Numbered from the stretch's first letter, positions 23,854 to 32,568 are shown. The stretch: 64,000 nt of DNA from Prevotella sp. (GCA_016285245.1 JAEEQH010000005.1:62001-126000), one strand, 5' to 3'. A program made the numbers and translations. The notes: generated by a model not told the origin, from the sequence alone.

Positions 23854-24665
23854 CAGAGATGGGAATTTAGGAATTTACGCATCAGCTCGACGGGAACGCC
23901 ACGGCGACGGGCATAGTCGTGCAACTGGTCGTCACCAATCTTGCCAATACTGAAATAACGGGCCTTGGGGTGTGCCAGCATCAGGCCCGAGACGCTGGCA
24001 TGGGGACGCATAGCACCACTCTCAGTGAGGCGGATGCCTATCTGTGCAAAGCCTAACAAGCTGTCGAGGACGAAGTTCATACTCGTGTCGGGCAGCGACG
24101 GGTAGCCGACGGCGGGACGGATGCCCTGGAAGCGCTCCTGTTGCATCTCCGCCATGGTGAGCTGTTCGTCACGGGCATAGCCCCAGAACGTCTTGCGCAC
24201 CTGCTCGTGGAGCCGCTCGGCGGTGGCCTCGGCCAGACGGTCGGCAACGAGCTGCATCATCATTTTCTCATAAGGGTCGTCCTCGAAGTCGGTCACGATG
24301 GCACCATCGACGGTGGTGGCGAAGAGGCCTATCTTATCACTGTCGGGACTAATAAAGTCGGCCAGACAGAGATACTCGCTCCCTGCCTGCTGTTGCCGCA
24401 GCAGAGGGATCCTCGCAACGCCGTCCGTCTGGTTCTCCGTCCCCCCGGTAGACAGGACGATGTCCTCATCCTCGCTCCGACAGTCGTAGAGTACGAAGAC
24501 GGCACGGGAATGGTAACGGTCGGCATAGCGCGACAGACGTTCCTCAGCCTCACGGCGCAACTGCTGCCGCTCGGTTTCTGGCTTCCCACTCATGCCCCAG
24601 GCATGGTCGAAGTAAAGCCAGTTGATGTATGGCGCCACGTCGGGAATACTATACGTGAGGGTCAT
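23853..24665 (-). CDS. Stand-alone vitamin B12-dependent methionine synthase activation domain protein
   Basis: The C-terminal half carries the AdoMet-binding activation-domain motifs of MetH: IRPAVGYPSLPDTS, GIRLTESGAMRPHASVSGLM and HPKARYFSIGKIGDDQLHDY. The middle DFISPDSDKIGLFATTVD also matches. The catalytic, cobalamin and folate modules are absent, so this is a separate activation subunit. I use the ATG at 24665 (MTLTYSIPDVAPYINWLYFD); the ORF-track extension overlaps pyrC antisense-like sequence with no family support. It overlaps the pyrC end by 17 nt. It probably reactivates a MetH encoded elsewhere; I cannot say whether that MetH lacks its own domain. Confidence 0.85.
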   Translation of the reverse strand: MTLTYSIPDVAPYINWLYFDHAWGMSGKPETERQQLRREAEERLSRYADRYHSRAVFVLYDCRSEDEDIVLSTGGTENQTDGVARIPLLRQQQAGSEYLCLADFISPDSDKIGLFATTVDGAIVTDFEDDPYEKMMMQLVADRLAEATAERLHEQVRKTFWGYARDEQLTMAEMQQERFQGIRPAVGYPSLPDTSMNFVLDSLLGFAQIGIRLTESGAMRPHASVSGLMLAHPKARYFSIGKIGDDQLHDYARRRGVPVELMRKFLNSHL

Positions 24666-26013
24666 GGTCGTGGTTGAAAAGAAGGGGTTCGCCGACATAC
24701 GCACTGTCGACATGGCCATCGGCATAGACGGTATGGCCGTTGCAGAGGGTACGCTCGACGCGCCACTGGTAGGTATGTCCCTCGACGGGACTCCAGCCGC
24801 ACTTGCTGAGGACAGCATCCGCCGTCACCATCCACGGGCTGTGGGGACGGACGACGACAAGGTCGGCACGATAGCCGGGACGCAGGAAACCGCGCTGGCA
24901 GACGCCGAAGAGACGGGCAGGGTTATGGGCCATCAGCTCGACGAGACGCGCCATGGTGAGCACACCGGCGTCGACGAGCTCGAGCATGGCCACGAGCGCG
25001 AACTGCACCATCGGCATACCGCTGGCAGCACGGGCACAGCCACCTTCCTTCTGTGACAGCAGGTGGGGTGCATGGTCGGTGGCGACGGTAGTGATACGGC
25101 CGTCGCTGAGGGCCTGGCGCAGCATGAACTGGTCGACGGGACTCTTGATGGCGGGGTTCACCTTGATACGCGCACCCAACCGCTCATGGTCGAGCATCGT
25201 GAAGACCAGATGGCCGACACAGGCTTCCGCGGTGATGTTGTTTGTTGCGACTGAGTCGCAACCTACGGTAAAGAGCTCCAGCTCCTCGGCCGTAGACAGA
25301 TGAGCCACGTGCAGGCGTGTGCCATACTCTTTGGCCAGCTCCACGGCCTTCCGCGTAGAGGCCAGACAGGCCTCCTCGCTGCGTATCATCGGGTGAAGCG
25401 TCACGGGCGGGTCGTCGCCCCATGCCCCCTTAGCTTCGGCCATGTTACGGTTGATGATATCAGTATCCTCGCAATGGGCCATCAGCGGTAGTGGCGCCAC
25501 GGCTTTGAAGATGCGACGCAGGGAGGCATCGCGGTCGACAAGCATATTGCCCGTCGAGGAGCCCATGAAGAGTTTTATTCCCGGGATACGGTCGGCAGGC
25601 AGCTGTGGAAAGAGGTCGGCATTGTCGTTGGTGGCACCAAAGAAGAAGGCGTAGTTCACATGGCTCTTTGCGGCCGCCAGCTGCTCCTTCTCGGCAAGGG
25701 CCTCGAGGGTCGTCGTCTGCGGCACGCAGTTGGGCATATCGAAGTAGCTCGTGACGCCACCGGCAGCGGCAGCGCGGCTCTCGGTGTCGATATCGGCCTT
25801 CTCCGTCAGTCCCGGCTCACGGAAATGGACATGGTCGTCGATGATACCAGGCAGTACGAAGCATCCCGAGGCATCGACCGTCTCGTCAAACGATGCATCG
25901 GGATGTTGACCGGCAGGAAGGATGGCGGCGATGGTGCCGTCCTCGATGATGATGGAGGCCCGGCGTGTCGTACCTTCGTTGACAAGGGTGCCTCCGTATA
26001 GGAGTGTTCTCAT
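24649..26013 (-). CDS. pyrC: Dihydroorotase
   Basis: PGIIDDHVHFREPGLTEKAD contains the HxH zinc motif. DMPNCVPQTT and an HCED motif (zinc ligand) follow, with ATDHAPH (catalytic Asp) near residue ~310. The architecture is the class I (long, ~450 residue) dihydroorotase that closes carbamoyl-aspartate to dihydroorotate in pyrimidine synthesis. The classical carbamylated Lys appears replaced in the region IPGIKLFMGSST, where a Lys precedes FMGS. It overlaps both neighbours by a few nucleotides, so the run is probably translationally coupled. Confidence 0.93.
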   Translation of the reverse strand: MRTLLYGGTLVNEGTTRRASIIIEDGTIAAILPAGQHPDASFDETVDASGCFVLPGIIDDHVHFREPGLTEKADIDTESRAAAAGGVTSYFDMPNCVPQTTTLEALAEKEQLAAAKSHVNYAFFFGATNDNADLFPQLPADRIPGIKLFMGSSTGNMLVDRDASLRRIFKAVAPLPLMAHCEDTDIINRNMAEAKGAWGDDPPVTLHPMIRSEEACLASTRKAVELAKEYGTRLHVAHLSTAEELELFTVGCDSVATNNITAEACVGHLVFTMLDHERLGARIKVNPAIKSPVDQFMLRQALSDGRITTVATDHAPHLLSQKEGGCARAASGMPMVQFALVAMLELVDAGVLTMARLVELMAHNPARLFGVCQRGFLRPGYRADLVVVRPHSPWMVTADAVLSKCGWSPVEGHTYQWRVERTLCNGHTVYADGHVDSAYVGEPLLFNHDHDPHV

Positions 26014-26825
26014 TCGGCAGGTATGGATTGTATGGAGTCAGGGAGCGACGGGTTCTGGGACAGCGATGGCGGCAGCGGCGACTCCGGACCCTCGGCGGGC
26101 GGCGGTGGCGGCACCGTGCCATCATCGGCCAAGCCGTTCTGCTGGGCCTGTATGTCGTTGGCCGTCTGGTAGTACTCCTTGACATAGGGATCATTCTTGA
26201 ACTTCGACGTGGCCTTGCTCATGATATCCTCTATCTGCGGCGTCAGCACGGGATAGGGATAGCTGCCGGTCATCATCATAAAGACCCCAGGACCAAGGAC
26301 GTTATCGAAGTTGTCGATGATGAAATTCGTCACCAGGCTGTCCTCCTGCTGTGCAATACGGGCGGCCTCGAGACTGAGCTGTTCGTTGATGACGTCCTCG
26401 TCCTCACCTTCCAGCAGCATCTGGCTGTGGCGGTGCGACAGCTCCGAGAGCTCGTTGTCCAGCTGGTCGTGACGTGTCAGGAAGTCGTAGAGTTCCTCAT
26501 TCAGGGGTGTGCCACTGACGCGACGTGACGTATTGTCGATGCGGATGCTGATCTCGCCCTTCTCGAGTACTACGGGCATGATGCTCTCCTCGTCCATGAA
26601 GAGGCTGACGATACGCACGCTATCGAGCAGACCATTGAAATGGAACTGCCCGTGCACGACGTCACAGGAGTCGATGTTCTTCAGGTCGCCCGACTTGATG
26701 GCCTTTAGGTATAGCTTGCTTCCATCGAGGGCGGCAATCGACGAGGTACCCTGCACCGAATAGCTATCGGAACAGGATGTCAGCACGCCAACGACGACGA
26801 GCAGGTAGAGTAGACTTTTGTTCAT
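26010..26825 (-). CDS. DUF4369 domain-containing lipoprotein
   Basis: The lipoprotein signal ends VLTSC (Cys18). Residues ~25-110 have the DUF4369 pattern (LYLKAIKSGDLKNIDSCDVV, FHFNGLLDS), usually found N-terminal to thioredoxin-like domains in Bacteroidetes. Here no thioredoxin domain follows; the rest is helical and charged and ends in a Pro-rich tail. Its end overlaps the pyrC start by 4 nt. A TACTTTTG -7 box (minus, 26844-26851) lies just upstream. Confidence 0.8.
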   Translation of the reverse strand: MNKSLLYLLVVVGVLTSCSDSYSVQGTSSIAALDGSKLYLKAIKSGDLKNIDSCDVVHGQFHFNGLLDSVRIVSLFMDEESIMPVVLEKGEISIRIDNTSRRVSGTPLNEELYDFLTRHDQLDNELSELSHRHSQMLLEGEDEDVINEQLSLEAARIAQQEDSLVTNFIIDNFDNVLGPGVFMMMTGSYPYPVLTPQIEDIMSKATSKFKNDPYVKEYYQTANDIQAQQNGLADDGTVPPPPPAEGPESPLPPSLSQNPSLPDSIQSIPAE

Positions 26826-26910
26826 ATCAATAGATTATGGGCACAAAAGTACAATGTATTCTTGAGGTACGGAAAAAAATTTGCGCAATTTATAATAAAT
26901 GAGCAATCTT

Positions 26911-27312
26911 TTATATTTTTTTTGACTCTCGGCTCAGTTCGCTGTCTATGCGATGGGTGGTATAGAGCTGGAGAATGGCGGCGATGAGGAGTGTCACCAC
27001 CCATTTGTTGTAGACATACTGCAGGTAGGTGAGCTGGTCCAGTCCGAGAAAGTTCGAGCGGTTGGCGAACATCAGCACGCCAGCCACGAGGAACAGCAGG
27101 TCGCTGAGCAGCATGATGCGGCGCAGACGGCGGATGGTGACACTCGGACCGTCGTAGCGCTGGAGCATCTGCATCGACGCAAAGCCCAGAGCACCAAGAC
27201 AGTAGACATAAGGGGCCAGCACCCAATTCAGCAGGCTGGCACCGGCACCGATGACCATCAAGAGGGCGCCGGCGAGGAAGATGGTGGTCTGGAATCTATT
27301 CAGCTGTCGCAT
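26911..27312 (-). CDS. Small four-helix membrane protein, unknown function
   Basis: From the ATG at 27312 (MRQLNRFQTTIFLAGALLMV) the 133-residue product has four hydrophobic segments and little else, ending in SRESKKI. The ORF-track start at 27354 lies deeper in ftsB/divIC and has no hydrophobic lead. The gene overlaps the end of the ftsB-like gene by 17 nt, so it is probably made with it. I recognise no family beyond a generic Bacteroidetes membrane protein. Confidence 0.7.
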   Translation of the reverse strand: MRQLNRFQTTIFLAGALLMVIGAGASLLNWVLAPYVYCLGALGFASMQMLQRYDGPSVTIRRLRRIMLLSDLLFLVAGVLMFANRSNFLGLDQLTYLQYVYNKWVVTLLIAAILQLYTTHRIDSELSRESKKI

Positions 27313-27655
27313 CGGCGGAGTCAGGTAACAGGGTGTTCGTATGGCGGTCGTCACTGCTGAGGACGAAGATGTCCTCGTCGTCGGCCTTCATGAAATAACG
27401 CTCACGGGCAATCTTCTCCATCGCCTTTGGATTGGTGTCGAGGGTACGTATCTGCTTCTCGTCACGCTGGTGACGGCCGTTATAGTCTTCGATCTCGGCC
27501 TCGAGGCTGCTGATGCGGCGCATATTACGCAGATGGGCCCACACGCTGTTCTCGCCGACGAAGCCCACGAGGAGCACGCCGAGAACAATGGCTACGGCAT
27601 ACTTCATAAACGGAAGATGCCAGAACTTCAAAAACGCTTTCTTAATCTTACTCAT
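27296..27655 (-). CDS. FtsB/DivIC-family septum formation initiator
   Basis: The 119-residue protein has a short cytoplasmic start, one membrane helix (YAVAIVLGVLLVGFVG), a coiled coil (NMRRISSLEAEIEDYNGRHQ) and the typical PKAMEKIARERYFMKADDED motif in which the ARE-Y-M segment marks the FtsB/DivIC family. It would act in the periplasm with FtsL-type partners in the divisome. It follows dnaX after an 8-bp tandem repeat and leads into a small membrane-protein gene. Confidence 0.9.
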   Translation of the reverse strand: MSKIKKAFLKFWHLPFMKYAVAIVLGVLLVGFVGENSVWAHLRNMRRISSLEAEIEDYNGRHQRDEKQIRTLDTNPKAMEKIARERYFMKADDEDIFVLSSDDRHTNTLLPDSADATAE

Positions 27656-27688
27656 TATTTCAATCTCTCAATTTCTCAATCTCTCATT
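27656..27688. repeat. 8-bp tandem repeats (TCTCAATN) at the dnaX-ftsB junction
   Basis: The sequence reads TTTCAATC, TCTCAATT, TCTCAATC, TCTCATTA and ends flush with the dnaX stop codon at 27687. Confidence 0.7.
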
Positions 27689-29486
27689 ACGCCAGCTCCA
27701 GCTCAAAGACCTCCTGCAGCTTGCCGATGGCTGGGTTTTGGTTCACCATCAGCTCGAACTGCTCACGGCGCGTCAGCATCTTCTCCTGTTCCTCGCGCTC
27801 GGCCACATGGATGGTCAGGGTGATGGCGTTGTTCTTCAGGTGCAGCTTCAGGGTGTTCACGATGCTGCCGAGGATGCGTTCCATCTCGTCTTTCACAAGC
27901 TGGTTGCCCACGGTCACCTCCACGGCGGGCAACTCTGTAATCTGCGGCGTCATGTTCTTCATGCGCTGGGCGATACCCACGAGATGCTCCGGCATACGGT
28001 TGCACATCGACAGCCACTGCAGCTCTAGCTCGTCCTGCGTGAACGGCTGCTGCTGGTCGACGGCACTCTCGCCGCTGCCCATGCCCGCCAGATTGGTGAA
28101 TTTACTGCTGCCCGCCTGCTGACGGAGGGTGTTCCACGAGGTGCCGATGGCCGACACCTTGATGCGGGGCGCGGGGGCGGCAGGGGTTTGCTGTGCACTT
28201 ACTTCGCTGTTGGCAGGCGACGGACTGCCCTGGGCTGTCCGCGGGAGTCCTTGTGCGCCTGCTGCCGTATGACCCTTAGCCACAGCCGCGGCCACCTGCG
28301 GAGCCGACTGCTTGGGCTGTGTCTGCTGAATCAGTTGTCTAAACAGGGATTTCAATCGTCTGGGCCTACGCCCATTGGCGGGCCCCTCGTCGGGCTGGGT
28401 GATCTGGGCCACCTCGATGAGCGTCAGCTCCACGAGCAGGCGCTTGTTCGACGACTGGCGGTAGTTCACGTCGCACTGGTTCATCAGCCGCAGGGCCTCG
28501 TAACAAAAACGGGTATCCACACGCTGGGCCTGCTCCTGGTAGCGCTGACGCTGCTGCTCGCTGACCTCCAGCAGGGGCAGCGTCTGCGGGTCCTTCGCCA
28601 TGAGTACGTTACGCACGTGCTTTGCCAGTCCCTGGACGAGCAGACCGCCATCGAAGCCTTTGTTGATGACATCATTCAACAACACCATGATGTCGGTCAC
28701 CTTGTTCTGGACGCTGTAGTCCACGATGCGGAAATAGTACTCCGAGTCGAGCACGTTCAGGTCCTCGATGACTTTCTGGTAAGTGATGTTGCCCTGACAG
28801 AACGAGGCTGCCTGGTCGAAGATGGAGAGGGCGTCGCGCATACCACCGTCGGCCTTCTCGGCAATGACGGCCAGCGCCTCGTCCTCGTACTGGATGCCCT
28901 CTTTCTCGGCCACGTGCTTCAGGTGGTTCACGGTGTTCTGCACCGTCATGCGCTCGAAGTCGTAGATCTGACAGCGGCTGAGGATGGTCGGCAGGATCTT
29001 GTGCTTCTCCGTCGTGGCGAGGATGAAGATGACATGTGCCGGCGGCTCCTCGAGCGTCTTCAGGAACGCGTTGAAGGCCGACGTCGACAGCATATGCACC
29101 TCGTCGATGATAAAGACCTTGTACTTGCCCACCTGTGGCGGGATGCGCGTCTGTTCCATGAGCGTCTTGATGTGCTCCACGGAGTTGTTCGACGCCGCGT
29201 CGAGTTCGAAGATGTTCAGCGAGCGCTGCTCGTTGAACGACTGGCACGACTCGCACTGGTTACAGGCCTCGCCGTCGCTGGTGGGGTTCTGGCAGTTGAT
29301 GGCCTTGGCAAAGATGCGGGCGCAGGTGGTCTTGCCCACACCGCGCGGGCCGCAGAACAGGTAGGCGTGTGCCAGCTTTCCCGACTTCACCGCGTTCTTC
29401 AGCGTCGTCGTCAGCGCCCCCTGCCCCACCACCGTGTCGAACGACAACGGGCGGTACTTTCGGGCCGAAACGATATATTCTTCCAT
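27687..29486 (-). CDS. dnaX: DNA polymerase III subunit gamma/tau
   Basis: The ATG at 29486 gives MEEYIVSARKYRPLSFDTVV, the classic DnaX start. FCGPRGVGKTTCARIFAKAI is Walker A, followed by the zinc module CNQCESC, then FIIDEVHML (Walker B) and LATTEKHKILPTILSRCQI (sensor 1 and SRC arginine finger). Domain III is present (KVIEDLNVLDSEYYFRIVDY). A Pro/Ala/Gln-rich linker (~400-470) leads to a Bacteroidetes-type C-terminal domain with ELQWLSMCNRMPEHL. This is the clamp-loader motor. A TATCTTTG -7 box is at 29508-29515 (minus). Confidence 0.95.
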   Translation of the reverse strand: MEEYIVSARKYRPLSFDTVVGQGALTTTLKNAVKSGKLAHAYLFCGPRGVGKTTCARIFAKAINCQNPTSDGEACNQCESCQSFNEQRSLNIFELDAASNNSVEHIKTLMEQTRIPPQVGKYKVFIIDEVHMLSTSAFNAFLKTLEEPPAHVIFILATTEKHKILPTILSRCQIYDFERMTVQNTVNHLKHVAEKEGIQYEDEALAVIAEKADGGMRDALSIFDQAASFCQGNITYQKVIEDLNVLDSEYYFRIVDYSVQNKVTDIMVLLNDVINKGFDGGLLVQGLAKHVRNVLMAKDPQTLPLLEVSEQQRQRYQEQAQRVDTRFCYEALRLMNQCDVNYRQSSNKRLLVELTLIEVAQITQPDEGPANGRRPRRLKSLFRQLIQQTQPKQSAPQVAAAVAKGHTAAGAQGLPRTAQGSPSPANSEVSAQQTPAAPAPRIKVSAIGTSWNTLRQQAGSSKFTNLAGMGSGESAVDQQQPFTQDELELQWLSMCNRMPEHLVGIAQRMKNMTPQITELPAVEVTVGNQLVKDEMERILGSIVNTLKLHLKNNAITLTIHVAEREEQEKMLTRREQFELMVNQNPAIGKLQEVFELELA

Positions 29487-29520
29487 AAGCAATGTCTGTT
29501 GAAAGTGCAAAGATATAAAA

Positions 29521-29551
29521 AAGGAGTGAAAAGCCACGCTTTCCACTCCTT
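29521..29551 (-). terminator. Terminator of the TRL-like gene
   Basis: On the minus strand AAGGAGTG-AAAGC / GCTTT-CACTCCTT is a long stem followed by a T-run. It sits immediately upstream of the dnaX promoter and so isolates the two genes. Confidence 0.75.
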
Positions 29552-29570
29552 ATTTTTCACCTTTTAACGT

Positions 29571-29867
29571 TTACTCACCATAAACGCGGGTGGTGTGCTG
29601 GATCACGATGCCGAGGAGCATGCTCTTGTCGATGTATTCCACCTGCGAAATCTTAGTGATGCCACCGTTCTTGGCTGCCTCCTTGATGTTGTTCTGCTCA
29701 CCCTTCGAGCTCCAAGCGCCAAGGATGATAGTAGAAGTTGCTTCACCAACCTTCTGGCCGATAGCGGTGTTTCCACCAAGTGCTGCACCAGAGTTAATAG
29801 TTGCACAGCTGCTCATGAAGCAGAGAGCGAATGCTGCAGAAGCAGCCATGGTCATAATTTTCTTCAT
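29571..29867 (-). CDS. TRL-like family lipoprotein
   Basis: The 98-residue product has a lipoprotein signal ending FMSSC followed by ATINSGAALGGNTAIG. Its second half, GEQNNIKEAAKNGGITKISQ and VEYIDKSMLLGI, is the characteristic TRL-like domain (small exported proteins of unknown function). It appears monocistronic, with a strong terminator immediately after the gene. Confidence 0.85.
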   Translation of the reverse strand: MKKIMTMAASAAFALCFMSSCATINSGAALGGNTAIGQKVGEATSTIILGAWSSKGEQNNIKEAAKNGGITKISQVEYIDKSMLLGIVIQHTTRVYGE

Positions 29868-29928
29868 AGCGTTCCTTTTTAGTTTGAAGTTAAACGAAAA
29901 ATTACTGTATAAGGTTATATCAATAACG

Positions 29929-30966
29929 TCAAATCAGCGGCATACCCATTGCCTTGCACTCACGGCGCATATCGTCGGGCCATATCGAGGCCTGAATCTC
30001 GCCGATGTGTGCCTTGTGGAGCAACACCATGCAGAGACGGCTCTGGCCGATGCCGCCGCCAATGCTCAGCGGCAGCTTGTCGTTAAGCAGCTGCTGGTGG
30101 AAATATAGCTGCTCGCGCTCCTCCTGATGTTCTATCTTCAGCTGGCGCAGCAGCGACTCCTTGTCGACACGGATACCCATCGACGACAGCTCGAACGAAC
30201 GGCCCAGAACGGGATACCAGATGAGAATGTCGCCATTAAGTCCCTGACGGCCGTCCTCGGCCACCGTCGACCAGTCGTCGTAGTCCGGCGCACGGCCATC
30301 ATGCTTCTCGCCATTCGACAATGCACCGCCTATACCTATTATAAATACGGCACCGTAAGCCTCACAAATAGCATCCTCGCGCTCCTTCGGCGTCTTGTCG
30401 GGATACATCTTCAGCAGCTCGTCGGCATGGATGAAGTGAATCTTCTCGGGCAGGAAGGGTTTGATCTGCGGGTAGGTCTCACACGTCAGGTATTCCGTGC
30501 GACGGATGGCAGCATAGATGCGCTCCACCACATTCTTCAGGAACTTCAGCGAGCGGTCCTCCTTGTTGATGACGGCCTCCCAGTCCCACTGGTCCACATA
30601 CAGCGAGTGCAGGTTGTCCAGCTCCTCGTCGGCACGGATGGCGTTCATGTCGGTATAGATGCCGTAGCCCGGCTCCACCTCGTACTCCGCCAGCGTCAGA
30701 CGCTTCCACTTTGCCAGCGAGTGAACCACCTCGGCACGGGCGTCGCCCAGATCCTTGATGGGGAACGTGACGGCACGCTCCACGCCATTCAGGTCATCGT
30801 TGATGCCCAGACCCTTCAGCACGAACAGCGGCGCCGTCACACGGCGCAGACGCAGCTCCGTGGCCAGGTTCTGCTGGAAAAACTCCTTAATCAGTTTAAT
30901 ACCCTGCTCCGTCTGCTTCATGTCCAGCAGACGGGCATATTCCTTCGGTTTAATCAGTTGACTCAT
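29929..30966 (-). CDS. asnA: Aspartate--ammonia ligase (asparagine synthetase A)
   Basis: From the ATG at 30966 the 345-residue protein has the AsnA class-II synthetase core: LRLRRVTAPLFVLKGLGIND, AVTFPIKDLGDARAEVVHSL, TDMNAIRADEELDNLHSLYV, DQWDWE, and the C-terminal LSIGGGIGQSRLCMVLLHKA. It makes asparagine from aspartate, ATP and ammonia. The ORF-track N-terminal extension lies over the promoter. TTG-N19-TACCTTTG (minus, 30991-31020) is directly upstream. Confidence 0.97.
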   Translation of the reverse strand: MSQLIKPKEYARLLDMKQTEQGIKLIKEFFQQNLATELRLRRVTAPLFVLKGLGINDDLNGVERAVTFPIKDLGDARAEVVHSLAKWKRLTLAEYEVEPGYGIYTDMNAIRADEELDNLHSLYVDQWDWEAVINKEDRSLKFLKNVVERIYAAIRRTEYLTCETYPQIKPFLPEKIHFIHADELLKMYPDKTPKEREDAICEAYGAVFIIGIGGALSNGEKHDGRAPDYDDWSTVAEDGRQGLNGDILIWYPVLGRSFELSSMGIRVDKESLLRQLKIEHQEEREQLYFHQQLLNDKLPLSIGGGIGQSRLCMVLLHKAHIGEIQASIWPDDMRRECKAMGMPLI

Positions 30967-30990
30967 CTTCGTTTCTTTCGATTTTGCGTG

Positions 30991-31020
30991 CAAAGGTAAT
31001 ACAAATATATTAAATCGCAA
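30991..31020 (-). promoter_or_regulatory. Bacteroidetes-type promoter of asnA
   Basis: Minus-strand TTG (31018-31020), N19, TACCTTTG (30991-30998), 25 nt before the asnA start. Confidence 0.65.
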
Positions 31021-31113
31021 GCAAAAAGCCCAAATATTTTTGCAAAACGTCACAATTTATTGATTTCCGCTAACTTTTTGCACCAATCCAGCCGCCGTTA
31101 ACAAATCATAATT

Positions 31114-31157
31114 CTTAATTGTCAATTATCAATTATCAATTAAAAATCGTACCTTTG
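31114..31157 (+). promoter_or_regulatory. AT-rich heptamer repeat and -7 box ahead of tRNA-Arg
   Basis: Units TTAATTG, TCAATTA, TCAATTA, TCAATTA (31115-31142) lead to TACCTTTG at 31150-31157, 43 bp before the tRNA 5' end. The heptamer family recurs at 46572-46602 and 50042-50095. Confidence 0.5.
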
Positions 31158-31200
31158 CAGCCGTTTCACAGATCATCGTCGCTTAGGCACGATTTCTGTT

Positions 31201-31274
31201 GGTCCCGTAGCTTAGCTGAATAGAGCGTCAGATTCCGGTTCTGAAGGTCTTGGGTTTGAATCCCAACGGGATCA
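31201..31274 (+). tRNA. tRNA-Arg (anticodon CCG)
   Basis: GGTCCCG pairs with CGGGATC as acceptor stem (one G-T). The D-arm is GCTT...GAGC. The anticodon stem TCAGA/TCTGA closes the loop TTCCGGT, placing CCG at positions 34-36. The T-arm is TTGGG/CCCAA with loop TTTGAAT. The discriminator base is A and CCA is not encoded. This reads CGG arginine codons. Confidence 0.93.
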
Positions 31275-31280
31275 CGAAGG

Positions 31281-31333
31281 AAAAAGGAGAATTAAATATG
31301 AAAGCGGCTTTCAAGTATTTAAGGCTCCTTTTT
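31281..31333 (+). terminator. Terminator after tRNA-Arg
   Basis: AAAAAGGAG...CTCCTTTTT with an inner TTAAATA/TATTTAA and GAAAGC/GCTTTC pairing forms one long hairpin ending in T residues, seven bases after the tRNA. A 14-codon ORF inside it is probably chance. Confidence 0.75.
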
Positions 31334-31366
31334 ACTTTGTAGGATGGCTGGCGCCAGCCTACAGGG

Positions 31367-31446
31367 ATCGACGAAGTCAATCCCAACGGGACTCCAAATC
31401 GACGAAGTCAATCCCAACGGGACTCCAAATCGACGAAGTCAATCCC
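31367..31446. repeat. 31-bp direct repeats resembling a tRNA 3' end
   Basis: Two full copies and an 18-bp partial copy of a 31-bp unit (ATCGACGAAGTCAATCCCAA...). Each contains AATCCCAACGGGA, identical to the T-arm/acceptor part of the tRNA-Arg 100-170 bp upstream. The unit ends just inside the 3' end of the DUF418 gene region. Confidence 0.85.
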
Positions 31447-31452
31447 TATATT

Positions 31453-32568
31453 TTATATCCACGTCAGTTTTCTCCACAGGCCTTCCAACGGTCCGCGAGG
31501 ATGGCTATTAAACCAATAGCGGGCGAAGAGGTACTGGACGATGACCATGCCGCAACCGACCATGACGGCGTAGGTGATGCCTAAAAGACGGTAGCAGGCC
31601 AAGCCGTAGCCGCAGAAGATGAAACAGCCGATGATGGACTGGAGCAGATAGTTGGTGAGGCTCATGCGACCGAAGATGCACAGATGGTGGAGCACGCGAC
31701 GCACGCCCCCAAAGGCATACCAAGCCGAGACAATGGCCGAGACGATCATCAGCAGGATGGTGAGGTTGTAGATGGGCTTGAGCCAGGAGTCCAGCTGTCC
31801 GAAGTCCACGAAGCTCAGCGCAACGACAGCGATGGCGGAGCTGACGAGGATGCCGTGCCACACCTTCAGATGGCGCCCCTCGTTGTAGAACATCCGCTGG
31901 CGGCCCAACTGCATACCAAGGATGAAGAGGCAGAGCAGCTGCGTCAGTCGGCCGCTGAAGACATTGAACCGCAGATTGAGCTCAAATCCGTAGCGCACGT
32001 TGTTCACCACATTCTCCCAGAACGTGCCATGCTCGTGCAGGGCGATGGTCTGGTTGTAGATCTCGAAGAGCCTGGTGTGGTCGATGGTGGTGCCCGTCAG
32101 CAGGCAGAACAGCTCCACGGGCTGGATGGCTAGCAGGGCGATGATGGCCCACACCCACTTCGACGGCAGATAGCTGACGGGGATGAGCAGCAGGCCGTAG
32201 CAGGCATAGAGCATGAGGATGTCGCCGTCGTAGAAGGCCACGTTGACGATACCGAACATGAACAGCAGGCACATACGCCAGGCGAAGCGACCCGAGAACG
32301 AGTGTCCTTTCTGCTGCTGGTTGTCGTTCATGATGAAAAAGCTCAGTCCGAAGAGCATGGCGAAGATGCCGTACATCTTGCCCGACAGCAGCCATGCCAG
32401 CACGTCGGCCACCGTCTGGTCGCACGCCAGGGTATGGACTATCGGCTCCTTGGTGAAGATGTCGAAGTGCTCAACGGAGTGATACAGGATGATGCCGGCC
32501 ACGGCGATGCCTCTCAGGGCGTCGGCCACATCGATTCGGGTGTTGGGGAGGTTGCGGGTTTTATACAT
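31453..32568 (-). CDS. DUF418/YeiB-family membrane protein
   Basis: The N-terminus RIDVADALRGIAVAGIILYH and about ten hydrophobic segments are followed by the DUF418 C-terminal signature GRMSLTNYLLQSIIG ... ARYWFNSHPRGPLEGLWRKL. The fold resembles acyltransferase-3-like membrane proteins. YeiB-type proteins are widespread but of unsettled function. It has a TATATTTG -7 box (minus, 32588-32595) and appears to be a single gene. Confidence 0.85.
   Translation of the reverse strand: MYKTRNLPNTRIDVADALRGIAVAGIILYHSVEHFDIFTKEPIVHTLACDQTVADVLAWLLSGKMYGIFAMLFGLSFFIMNDNQQQKGHSFSGRFAWRMCLLFMFGIVNVAFYDGDILMLYACYGLLLIPVSYLPSKWVWAIIALLAIQPVELFCLLTGTTIDHTRLFEIYNQTIALHEHGTFWENVVNNVRYGFELNLRFNVFSGRLTQLLCLFILGMQLGRQRMFYNEGRHLKVWHGILVSSAIAVVALSFVDFGQLDSWLKPIYNLTILLMIVSAIVSAWYAFGGVRRVLHHLCIFGRMSLTNYLLQSIIGCFIFCGYGLACYRLLGITYAVMVGCGMVIVQYLFARYWFNSHPRGPLEGLWRKLTWI

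Noticed and set aside
31297-31341. 14-codon ORF (MKAAFKYLRLLFTL) after tRNA-Arg
   Set aside because: It lies wholly in the terminator hairpin, whose symmetry explains the sequence.
31367-31446. Short CRISPR-like array near tRNA-Arg
   Set aside because: The 31-bp units follow each other without unique spacers and no cas gene is present.
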